From Pedobacter sp. MR2016-24 (lineage in GTDB: Bacteria > Bacteroidota > Bacteroidia > Sphingobacteriales > Sphingobacteriaceae), in the NCBI RefSeq assembly GCF_026239655.1, contig NZ_JAPIVO010000002.1:558001-622000 (forward strand): DNA of 64,000 nucleotides. Reading direction: 5' to 3'. The translations under genes and the position numbers were made by a program. The notes under the pieces are model-generated. The model was not told the origin of the DNA and did not search any database. It saw only the letters and a list, made by a program, of their open reading frames with translations. Positions 10,385 through 17,364 of this stretch are shown here, in pieces (positions within the stretch are counted from its first letter, which is position 1; each line of letters opens with the position of its first letter).

Positions 10385-12382
10385 ATGAAATCCTTAACAA
10401 AAAAGAGTTTACTCCTTCTGATGATGATGTGCATTGCCTTAACTGGCTTTGCGCAAATTCATTCCAATTTCACCTTCAAACCGGAAAAGCCTGCCAATGG
10501 CCAGACCATAGAAATATCTTATGATGCCAAGGGTACGCCTCTTGAAGGCAGGCAAAATATCACTTCTGTAATTTATCAATATATCAACTATAAATGGGTG
10601 GCAGCGGATGTGCCTTTCACTGGTACAAATAATCTTTGGAAAGCCAGCTTTAAAACACCTGCAAACTGTGGATTTTTAGCAGTTAAATTTAAATCGGATA
10701 CCCTGACCGATAATAACCGTGACACTGGTTATTTTATCATGTTGCAGGATAAAGACCGTCCGGGTGCACTGGCTCCGGGATCTTACCTGGGCTGGGGCGT
10801 AGCCCGTTCCCCAAAAACAGAAATGGATATTCCAGGCTATATGAAATTTGAAGGTATCAGCGATACGGCAACCTACATGTGGTTTAACCAGGAAATTACT
10901 TTCAACCAGGCCAACAAGTCTAAACTGGTAATTCCTTATTCCAGAGCAGTTAAAAACTACTTTAAAGACGCTGCAACGCCTAAACTAAGAGCTGTGATTA
11001 CTTTCCTTACCCGCGCTGATGCAACTGAAGATGAATTGCAGAAAGCAAGAACCATCAGCGGCAATATTATGGGCGATGAGAAACTTAAAGATTCTATTGA
11101 AAATATACTCACTAAGAAATTCCCTAATGGCAATCTCGCAAAGTTAGCGGCATATAGAAATATCAGTAAAAATAAAGAAATGCCTGCCCTTATTCAAGCA
11201 TCTGAAAAATTCCTGGCAGATTTTCCGGCTGCTGAAACCAATGCGGATTTTGACAAAGATAACTTTATCAATTATGGCACAGTTTATCAGAATATCATTG
11301 TGGTTGGTGGTTATCTTAATAAAGATGATAGCTATCTCAAAAAATACATCGATGTATTACCCTATAACATTTTATCTACTATCTTTTATAAAATAGTTGG
11401 TATCCCTTATAAAAGGAAAGACGAAACACCAGAAAGATTATTGACTAAAGCAGAAATAATGCTCACAAGATATAAGTATTTTCTGGCGAACCAGCCTGCT
11501 GATTTAGCTTACTTATCACCCCTGGAATGGAAAACAAACTGGGAGCAGGAGCGCGCCAAATTCGAATACATTCCTTATATCAGTTTACTGATGAGTGCGG
11601 GCAGAGACGAAGAAGCTTTTAAATACACTGAAGTAGTAGAAAAGTACCTGGAGTATAAAGATGCAACTGTCAACAATTACTACGCCATCCTGCTTCAAAA
11701 GAGAGGTGAAACGACACACTTAAACGAAGTACTGAAATACAGCTTGTACAATAACCAGGCAACACCCGAAATGCTGGAAATGGTTAAAGCAGATTATATC
11801 AGGCAAAATGGTTCGGATAAAGGATATGATGATTACCTGAGCAAATTGAAGAATCCGGCTGATAAAGCGGAGTTTGAGAAAATGGTAGCGGAGGGGATGA
11901 TCAATAAAGCGATGCCGGAATGGTCTATGAAAGACATGAATGGTAAGGTAGTCAGCTCAAAAGCACTGCGCGGTAAAACCGTTGTACTTGATTTCTGGGC
12001 TACATGGTGCGTGCCTTGCAAAGCCTCCTTCCCGGGGATGAAGCTGGCGGTAGATAAATATAAAAACGATAAAGATGTTGTTTTTTATTTCGTAGATACC
12101 GAAGAGCGTGGTACAACTTACAAAGCGGAAGTGATGAAATATATCAAGGAGAACAATTATCCTTTTAATATCCTATTTGATAACACAGCAGCAGGGTCTA
12201 AGCAAAACAGTGAGGTTTTTGACCGTATCTGTAAAGAATTTACTATTTCCGGGATACCACAAAAATTATTCATCGATAAAAACGGTAAACTGCGCTTCAT
12301 CTCCGTAGGTTACAATGGCAGTGCTTCTGCATTGGCGGATGATATCTCTACACTGGTTGAAATGACTAAAACAGCAAAATAA
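10385..12382 (+). CDS. TlpA-family thiol-disulfide protein (second tandem copy)
   Basis: Paralogue of the preceding gene, 665 residues, with the same layout: a signal peptide ending at TGFAQ, an N-terminal domain beginning with FTFKPEKPANGQTIEISY (parallel to FTLSTEKPVAGEQVGVIY in the first copy), a helical middle, and a C-terminal thioredoxin domain with WCVPC near residue 540 (VVLDFWATWCVPCKASFPG) and FTISGIPQKLFIDKNGKLR. The middle region is much more diverged than the redox domain. The next gene starts one base after its stop codon, so the hydrolase downstream is translationally linked. Confidence 0.9.
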   Translation: MKSLTKKSLLLLMMMCIALTGFAQIHSNFTFKPEKPANGQTIEISYDAKGTPLEGRQNITSVIYQYINYKWVAADVPFTGTNNLWKASFKTPANCGFLAVKFKSDTLTDNNRDTGYFIMLQDKDRPGALAPGSYLGWGVARSPKTEMDIPGYMKFEGISDTATYMWFNQEITFNQANKSKLVIPYSRAVKNYFKDAATPKLRAVITFLTRADATEDELQKARTISGNIMGDEKLKDSIENILTKKFPNGNLAKLAAYRNISKNKEMPALIQASEKFLADFPAAETNADFDKDNFINYGTVYQNIIVVGGYLNKDDSYLKKYIDVLPYNILSTIFYKIVGIPYKRKDETPERLLTKAEIMLTRYKYFLANQPADLAYLSPLEWKTNWEQERAKFEYIPYISLLMSAGRDEEAFKYTEVVEKYLEYKDATVNNYYAILLQKRGETTHLNEVLKYSLYNNQATPEMLEMVKADYIRQNGSDKGYDDYLSKLKNPADKAEFEKMVAEGMINKAMPEWSMKDMNGKVVSSKALRGKTVVLDFWATWCVPCKASFPGMKLAVDKYKNDKDVVFYFVDTEERGTTYKAEVMKYIKENNYPFNILFDNTAAGSKQNSEVFDRICKEFTISGIPQKLFIDKNGKLRFISVGYNGSASALADDISTLVEMTKTAK

Positions 12383-12383
12383 C

Positions 12384-13514
12384 ATGAAAAACTTTTTTTT
12401 AATACTATCTATTCTATGCTGCGGTGTTGCAGCAAATGCACAAACGCAACCTTCGAAAATCCAACAGGCCCTGAAAGAGCAGGTTGTTCCGGCCGCGCAA
12501 CAGAAAAAATATACAGAGACTACGGTCAGCTTCAAGAGCCCGGGAGATACAATCACCTTTGCCGGTGCCTTAACTGTGCCTAAGGGAAAGAAAAATGTGC
12601 CTGCTGTAGTCATCGTATCCGGTAGTTACCAGCAGGATAGAGACGGGATGATGGCGGGTCATCCACTGTTCAAAGAAATTGCTGATTACCTGAGCAGTAA
12701 TGGCATAGCTGTATTACGGTTGGATGATCGTGGTACAGGTAAGACTACCGGTAATTATGGCACCTCAACTACCGGAGATTTTGCTGATGACGCGCTCAAA
12801 GCGATTCAATACCTGAAAAGTATCAAAGGCATTAATCCTGCCAAAATAGGACTTTTAGGACATAGTGAAGGTGGTGCCGCCAGTGCTATCGCTGCTGGAA
12901 AAAGCAAAGATGTAGCCTTTATTGTCAGCATAGCGGGTCTGGCTACCTCCGGTTATGCTTCCCTGATCCAGCAGAATGAAGATCTGGTGAACAATTCGCA
13001 GCTTACAGCGGTAGATAAAAAACGTTCCAATGAGATCAATAGGTTGATGTTTGATGTAGCATTGAAATATGCGGATTCTGATAGTCTGGAGAATAAGCTG
13101 AATACTACTTACAATGACTGGAAAGTAAAAGATGATGCTTATTTTAAAACATTAAATATAGAGTTTGATCATTTCCGTTTTCCGGTTTACAGTTATGTAA
13201 GGTATGCAATTGGTCCGTGGTACAGGTATTTTGTGAAATTTGATGCGCCAAAAACTATTGCACAGGTAAAGGTGCCTATTTTAGCATTGAACGGTGATAA
13301 GGATCTGATGGTATCCCCCCAATCAAATCTGGCCAACTGGAAAAATTACGCTGCTGCGGGTGGAAATACTAAAGTAGAAACGCATTTGCTTCCCGGTCTG
13401 AATCATCTCTTTCTGCCATGTGTAACTTGCACACAGCAGGAATCTTCAACATTAAAAGCCGATTTTTCTCCTGAAGCATTGCAGATTATTGGTACCTGGA
13501 TTAATAAAATATAA
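12384..13514 (+). CDS. Secreted alpha/beta hydrolase (S9-peptidase/dienelactone hydrolase-like)
   Basis: Predicted exported serine hydrolase, 376 residues. The signal peptide ends at CCGVAANAQ. The oxyanion region VPAVVIVSGSYQQDRDG, the strand VLRLDDRGTGKT and the nucleophile elbow GHSEGG (Ser161) are clear; Asp in LALNGDKDLMV and His in LLPGLNHLF complete the triad. It resembles the S9-type hydrolases that accompany Bacteroidota uptake loci. The ATG begins one base after the upstream tlpA stop, so both are on one message. The substrate is unknown; an ester or a peptide are both possible. Confidence 0.88.
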   Translation: MKNFFLILSILCCGVAANAQTQPSKIQQALKEQVVPAAQQKKYTETTVSFKSPGDTITFAGALTVPKGKKNVPAVVIVSGSYQQDRDGMMAGHPLFKEIADYLSSNGIAVLRLDDRGTGKTTGNYGTSTTGDFADDALKAIQYLKSIKGINPAKIGLLGHSEGGAASAIAAGKSKDVAFIVSIAGLATSGYASLIQQNEDLVNNSQLTAVDKKRSNEINRLMFDVALKYADSDSLENKLNTTYNDWKVKDDAYFKTLNIEFDHFRFPVYSYVRYAIGPWYRYFVKFDAPKTIAQVKVPILALNGDKDLMVSPQSNLANWKNYAAAGGNTKVETHLLPGLNHLFLPCVTCTQQESSTLKADFSPEALQIIGTWINKI

Positions 13515-13540
13515 TCCTTCCGATTAAATAGAAAACCTGA

Positions 13541-13570
13541 GAGGCTGTTCATTCACATGATCAGCCTCTT
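13541..13570 (+). terminator. Intrinsic terminator after the hydrolase
   Basis: GAGGCTG (13541-13547) pairs with CAGCCTC (13561-13567) followed by a short T-rich stretch. It ends the tlpA-hydrolase transcript. Confidence 0.6.
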
Positions 13571-13651
13571 TGTATGATTAGCAGATTTGAAGGCTTTCTA
13601 TGAGTTGTAAAGAACTTTCTCTTAGCTTTGTTGTAAAATGATTTTATTGGT

Positions 13652-14353
13652 ATGATGATAGACTTATCTTACGCGGAGCATCAGATTCATTGTGTCACAG
13701 ATTTTCAGGACTTGGTTTCCATGCCATTTAAGGGAGAAATGAATGCCATTTGCTGGACGCGCAGCCTCATGGGTGATTTCTCTGAAATTGTTAAAAAAGT
13801 GGAGCTAAGCGGAAATATAACAACTATTGAAGAAGAGGAAATTCGTGAACTTCAGTTAAGTGAACAAGGACAACTTGCCCGCGAAATTCTTTTAAATGAT
13901 TTGAAGCTATTGAATGCACATGGCGCATCGCCAATCCTTAACATAATCAACCACTATGATCGGGATGATAGCTTCCCCTTTCTTCCAACCGATGTTTATT
14001 CTTTTCATGTAGATCGCTCACCCATACCAACAGATACCTTTTTATGCACTTACTATGGCGAGTCGAGCGACATATTGCCAAATTCACAGGGCATACAGAA
14101 AGTGCTTATTCCGGAAATACGTGTTGAACTTGAAAAACTGCATCGTGGTGCAGAGGAAGATTTTGAGTCATTCTTAAGTGAAAACTTCTTCGATCTTCAC
14201 TACCAGGCTAAACCTGATGCACGGCCCATCAGCTTAGGCCTGGGGAACCTGTGGCGATTGGCAGTTGATCATCCGGAAAGTCAGGTTCTTCCCTGTCTTC
14301 ACCGTGCACCTGAGGAAAAATCCGGACAAAGCAGGCTGTTACTGATCTGTTGA
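13652..14353 (+). CDS. DUF1826-like protein
   Basis: Cytoplasmic protein of 233 residues without signal peptide. The C-terminal half carries the pattern FHVDRSPIPTD, then LCTYYGESSDIL, then LGNLWRLAVDHP and finally CLHRAPEEKSG followed by RLLLI. This His/Asp...His spacing and the HRAP...RLLL ending recall the DUF1826 family, which looks like a cupin or double-stranded beta-helix metal-binding fold and is elsewhere linked to zinc homeostasis genes. That link is not supported by any neighbour here. The assignment comes from remembered family motifs and needs a profile search. Confidence 0.6.
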   Translation: MMIDLSYAEHQIHCVTDFQDLVSMPFKGEMNAICWTRSLMGDFSEIVKKVELSGNITTIEEEEIRELQLSEQGQLAREILLNDLKLLNAHGASPILNIINHYDRDDSFPFLPTDVYSFHVDRSPIPTDTFLCTYYGESSDILPNSQGIQKVLIPEIRVELEKLHRGAEEDFESFLSENFFDLHYQAKPDARPISLGLGNLWRLAVDHPESQVLPCLHRAPEEKSGQSRLLLIC

Positions 14354-14434
14354 TCATAATTCCTTGATGACAGACGTCTTTTGAAAATTGCTAGCTGGAT
14401 GATAGCATGCGACATCACTCAAATCGATTGTTTA

Positions 14435-14941
14435 TCAGGATGTTAAATGTGTTAATTTAACCAGATCCACCTTATTGCTGAATCTGCTGATCAGTTCATT
14501 CAGTTTAGGGTTAATGATGTTGGTACAAAAAGGCTTTGCTATATCCTTATAATAATAATTCTGGTATTCCGGCGTGTTGAGTCTGAACTGTCCGAACATC
14601 AAGTTTTCGGTGATGACAGGTGCCGGAAAGTTTTCCTGTAGTTCAAGCATGGCATTTTTTACCATTCCAATTTGAGCAGCGTTAAAGCAGTAGACTGCGG
14701 AACGGTATTTGTCTCGCATCGCATGCGAAGAGGTGCAGCTATGTGTATAGAGATGGATGGCGGTTAGTTCCTGAAGTGATATGATTTCCGGATCAAATGT
14801 AACCAGCACGGCTTCTGAGAAACAATCTGTCTGTTCTGCATCAGCAATCCAGCCCTGGAGCACTTCGATAATACCCCTTAAAGATAAAAAGATTGCTTCT
14901 GTACACCAGTGGCAACTTCCACCAAACCCTATTTGTTCCAT
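14435..14941 (-). CDS. msrA: Divergent peptide-methionine (S)-S-oxide reductase (MsrA family)
   Basis: Small cytoplasmic repair enzyme that reduces methionine sulfoxide in proteins. The N-terminal motif is FGGSCHWCTEAIF, which aligns with the canonical GGCFWCTE around the catalytic Cys, but the usual Phe is His here. YRSAVYC matches the conserved YRSAIYY segment, and LNTPEYQNYYYKD matches the FYPAEDYHQNYL region, with the usual His replaced by Tyr. At 168 residues it has normal length. It stands alone between a DUF1826-like gene and the first adhesin-like repeat unit. The changed residues mean activity should be confirmed; the fold assignment is secure. Confidence 0.82.
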   Translation of the reverse strand: MEQIGFGGSCHWCTEAIFLSLRGIIEVLQGWIADAEQTDCFSEAVLVTFDPEIISLQELTAIHLYTHSCTSSHAMRDKYRSAVYCFNAAQIGMVKNAMLELQENFPAPVITENLMFGQFRLNTPEYQNYYYKDIAKPFCTNIINPKLNELISRFSNKVDLVKLTHLTS

Positions 14942-15034
14942 TACATCACAAAGTTAATTATTCTGATCCTGCATCCCAATCCCAAATCAGGTAAGGATAG
15001 AATGTATTCTTACTTTTTGATATATTTTTTAATG

Positions 15035-15064
15035 ACCGTTGGTCGAAAAATTACAGGAGTTGGT
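15035..15064 (+). promoter_or_regulatory. Putative LytTR-type regulator site, copy 1
   Basis: Two 9-mers in direct orientation, ACCGTTGGT (15035-15043) and GGAGTTGGT (15056-15064), start 21 bp apart with a 12-bp gap. The first matches the published LytTR/AgrA-type consensus [TA][AC][CA]GTTN[AG][TG] at all positions; the second matches at seven of nine. A weak -7 element AACGTTTG lies at 15108-15115, placing the site roughly 55-85 bp upstream of the expected transcript start. The same arrangement precedes all paralogues of the downstream gene. Confidence 0.5.
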
Positions 15065-15183
15065 CGGGAGTTACAGTGCCGTGGTATAATACGGTGAAAT
15101 CTGCTGAAACGTTTGCGGGGTGTTGACGTCTTAACTACAAACAATTAAGAAAAAGACATTTAAAAAACTCAAAAACAAAAGAT

Positions 15184-15789
15184 ATGAAAACTTTATTCAA
15201 CACCGTATTAAAATCAGGTTCAATTGCCATCGTTTTATTCGCATCAGTATTTAGCCTCACTGCATCAGCCGCCACAGTTACAGCAGATAGGGGATCCTTT
15301 AATCCGGATATTAAAAAAGTAATCGTGACCGGTAATACCAAAGTGCTGCTGGTACAGAACAATAAAGAATATGTAACGATGGATAACCTGGATCTGGAGA
15401 AAGTATCACTGAAACAAGTGGGTAACACTTTAACGATCAGTTCATCAGAAAGTAATCCTGTAACAGTAACTGTTTATGTGAAAGATTTATACCGTATCGA
15501 TGCTGCAGATCAATCTAATGTTAGAACTTCAGGTAACTTCAATTTGAAAAACCTGCAGGTAATGCTGAAAGATGACGCTAAAGCCCGTATCAAAGCCACT
15601 ACTGCAAGTTTATATACGGTAATTGACGGACGTGCAAAGCTGGAACTGATTGGTACTTCAGACAGCCATATCTCTAAAATGGCTGGGCTTGCAACAATTG
15701 ATACGGATAAATTCGCAGCATTAAAAACGGAAGCGATCACTGCAGGTAATGAAGTTGTAGCCTTCAATTCACATAGAAATTTGAAGTAG
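15184..15789 (+). CDS. GIN-like (DUF2807-type) secreted adhesin-like protein, copy 1
   Basis: Exported protein of 201 residues with signal peptide MKTLFNTVLKSGSIAIVLFA...SAAT. The mature part is a short beta-helix-like domain of the head-GIN/DUF2807 type (KKVIVTGNTKVLLVQNNKEYV, VSLKQVGNTLTISSSESNPVTVTVYVKDLYRIDAADQSNVRTSGNF, KARIKATTASLYTVIDGRAKLELIGTSDSHISKM). No catalytic residues are seen. Copies 2 and 3 are near-identical over most of the length. Regulation is probably through the shared upstream repeat at 15035-15064. Function unknown; a surface or periplasmic role is inferred from the family. Confidence 0.8.
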   Translation: MKTLFNTVLKSGSIAIVLFASVFSLTASAATVTADRGSFNPDIKKVIVTGNTKVLLVQNNKEYVTMDNLDLEKVSLKQVGNTLTISSSESNPVTVTVYVKDLYRIDAADQSNVRTSGNFNLKNLQVMLKDDAKARIKATTASLYTVIDGRAKLELIGTSDSHISKMAGLATIDTDKFAALKTEAITAGNEVVAFNSHRNLK

Positions 15790-15822
15790 ATCAAATTAAT
15801 TTCGGTTCTATTTAAAATAGTA

Positions 15823-15865
15823 AAAAACAGACAATGCGGATTCATACCCGCATTGTCTGTTTTTG
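15823..15865 (+). terminator. Strong intrinsic terminator after adhesin-like copy 1
   Basis: A perfect 17-bp stem: AAAAACAGACAATGCGG (15823-15839) with its complement at 15848-15864, 8-nt loop, ending in a T-run. It is symmetrical enough to act in both directions. Confidence 0.9.
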
Positions 15866-16033
15866 TTTAGCAGCATCATTTTGAGCTATTGAAATGAAGA
15901 TTTGCATTCCACTTTTTTCTCCTTAAATACGATAAATTATTGCCTCTGACTTTCTGTAACACCCGGACTCATTTTCAGGGTAACATGCGCCTGTGCTGTA
16001 GGACGGGTTGTGTTAGCTCTAGAGATCTACTAG

Positions 16034-16123
16034 GGTAAGTCTAGGGTGAGTCCGGTACTTTTTAACTAGTAGAATTGAACCGGACTCACCCTAGTTTAAA
16101 CCTACTCGTACCCTAGACTTACC
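16034..16123. repeat. Nested inverted repeat
   Basis: The core arms CTAGGGTGAGTCCGGT (16041-16056) and its exact complement (16079-16094) flank a 22-bp centre. Outside these, GGTAAGTCTAGGGT (16034-16047) pairs exactly with ACCCTAGACTTACC (16110-16123), which is displaced by an extra 15 bp. CTAGGGT thus serves in both pairings. CCCGGACTC is seen again nearby at 15962-15970. It is not followed by a T-run; it may be a remnant of an insertion sequence end or a REP-like element. Confidence 0.7.
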
Positions 16124-16175
16124 TTAACGCTACCCCGGGCACTCCTCCTGTCTATTCTTTTTACATCTGCTGACC

Positions 16176-16210
16176 GGACAATTATGGACAAGGGAGGACA
16201 ATTATGGACA
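16176..16210 (+). repeat. Tandem 15-bp direct repeat, possible IS end
   Basis: GGACAATTATGGACA occurs at 16176-16190 and 16196-16210, a 20-bp period. Multiple short repeats like this are known at the ends of IS21-type elements, but no transposase gene is nearby, so only a remnant is conceivable. Confidence 0.5.
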
Positions 16211-16359
16211 TTGCTATTCGAATATTTTTCTTTGTTAAAATGATGATTTACATTCGTTTAAAATAAATCAGCACACTGTGATGATAAGAGCAAAAGGGAA
16301 GTTTTCAAAAGATTAGTTAGCCTGCTGGTGTTTAAAATATTAAACGACCGCAGGTAGTG

Positions 16360-16389
16360 ACCGTTGGTCGAAAAATTACAGGAGTTGGT
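16360..16389 (+). promoter_or_regulatory. Putative LytTR-type regulator site, copy 2
   Basis: ACCGTTGGT (16360-16368) and GGAGTTGGT (16381-16389), again 21 bp apart. The entire stretch from here to the start codon at 16510 is nearly identical to the leader of copy 1, including CCGTGGTATAATACGG and the A-rich leader. Confidence 0.5.
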
Positions 16390-16509
16390 CGGGAGTTACA
16401 GTGCCGTGGTATAATACGGTGAAATCTGCTGAAACGTTTGCGGGGTGTTGACGTCTTAACTATAAACAATTAAGAAAAAGACATTTAAGAAAACTCAAAA
16501 ACAAAAGAT

Positions 16510-17118
16510 ATGAAAACTTTATTCGCCACCGTATTAAAATCAGGTTCAGTTGCCATCGTTCTATTAGTATCAGTATTCAGCCTTACTGCATCAGCCGCCA
16601 ACGTTACAGCCGATAGGGGATCCTTTAATCCGGATATTAAAAAAGTAATCGTGACCGGTAATACCAAAGTGCTGCTGGTACAGAACAACAAAGAATATGT
16701 AACGATGGATAACCTGGATCTGGAGAAGGTATCACTGAAACAAGTGGGTAACACATTAACGATCAGTTCATCAGAAAGTAATCCTGTAACCGTGACTGTT
16801 TATGCGAAAGATTTATACCGTATCGATGCTGCAGATCAAGCCAGCGTTAAAACATCAGGCAACTTTAATTTGAAAAACCTGCAGGTAATGCTGAAAGATG
16901 ACGCTAAAGCCCGTATCAAAGCCACTACTGCAAGCTTATATACCGTAATTGACGGACGTGCAAAGCTGGAACTGATTGGTACTTCAGACAGCCATATCTC
17001 TAAAATGGCTGGGCTTGCAACAATTGATAAGGATAAATTCGCAGCGTTAAAAACCGAATCTATCAATGGAGAAAATAAGGAAGCAGCATATAGAATAGCC
17101 GTAGTAGCTAAAAGGTAA
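16510..17118 (+). CDS. GIN-like secreted adhesin-like protein, copy 2
   Basis: Paralogue of copy 1, 202 residues, with the same signal peptide and almost identical mature domain up to about residue 180 (HISKMAGLATIDKDKFAALKTE). The last 20 residues are unrelated: copy 1 ends NEVVAFNSHRNLK, this one ends EAAYRIAVVAKR. Such an abrupt switch suggests gene conversion limited to the leader and main domain, or recombination at the tail. Same leader and presumed regulation as copy 1. Confidence 0.8.
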   Translation: MKTLFATVLKSGSVAIVLLVSVFSLTASAANVTADRGSFNPDIKKVIVTGNTKVLLVQNNKEYVTMDNLDLEKVSLKQVGNTLTISSSESNPVTVTVYAKDLYRIDAADQASVKTSGNFNLKNLQVMLKDDAKARIKATTASLYTVIDGRAKLELIGTSDSHISKMAGLATIDKDKFAALKTESINGENKEAAYRIAVVAKR

Positions 17119-17158
17119 CATCTTTTCATTCAACACCTCTTAACTTATTACTTATTGG

Positions 17159-17198
17159 AGAAGTCGATCCGGGTACAACCTGAATCGACTTCTTTGCT
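17159..17198 (+). terminator. Intrinsic terminator after adhesin-like copy 2
   Basis: AGAAGTCGAT (17159-17168) pairs with ATCGACTTCT (17184-17193), with GGT/ACC inside the loop, followed by a T-rich stretch. Its sequence differs from the terminators of the other copies, so the repeated unit does not include it. Confidence 0.75.
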
Positions 17199-17364
17199 TT
17201 TCTATAAACACAACAATTTTATTGAAGGCCAGACTGATTATGAAGTAATCGTGTGCCTTATCATGAGAATAAGCGACGCAAGTGGTAATTATTTCCCTAT
17301 CTTTATTTATACCTATTATAAATAATGCTAGATTTGGCGAATTCTTACACCAAATCTTAAAAAA

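Larger units (their letters stand above)
15866..16359. other. Gene-free spacer with nested palindrome and tandem 20-bp repeat
   Basis: About 490 bp without a credible ORF between adhesin-like copies 1 and 2. It contains a large nested inverted repeat (16034-16123) and a tandem 15-bp motif (16176-16210), both listed separately. The remaining sequence shows nothing recognisable. Confidence 0.7.

Noticed and set aside
14909..15097. 62-codon frame across the leader of adhesin-like copy 1
   Set aside because: It spans the MsrA start, spacer and regulator-site repeat; the only repeated part is DNA-level and is not kept in frame between copies.
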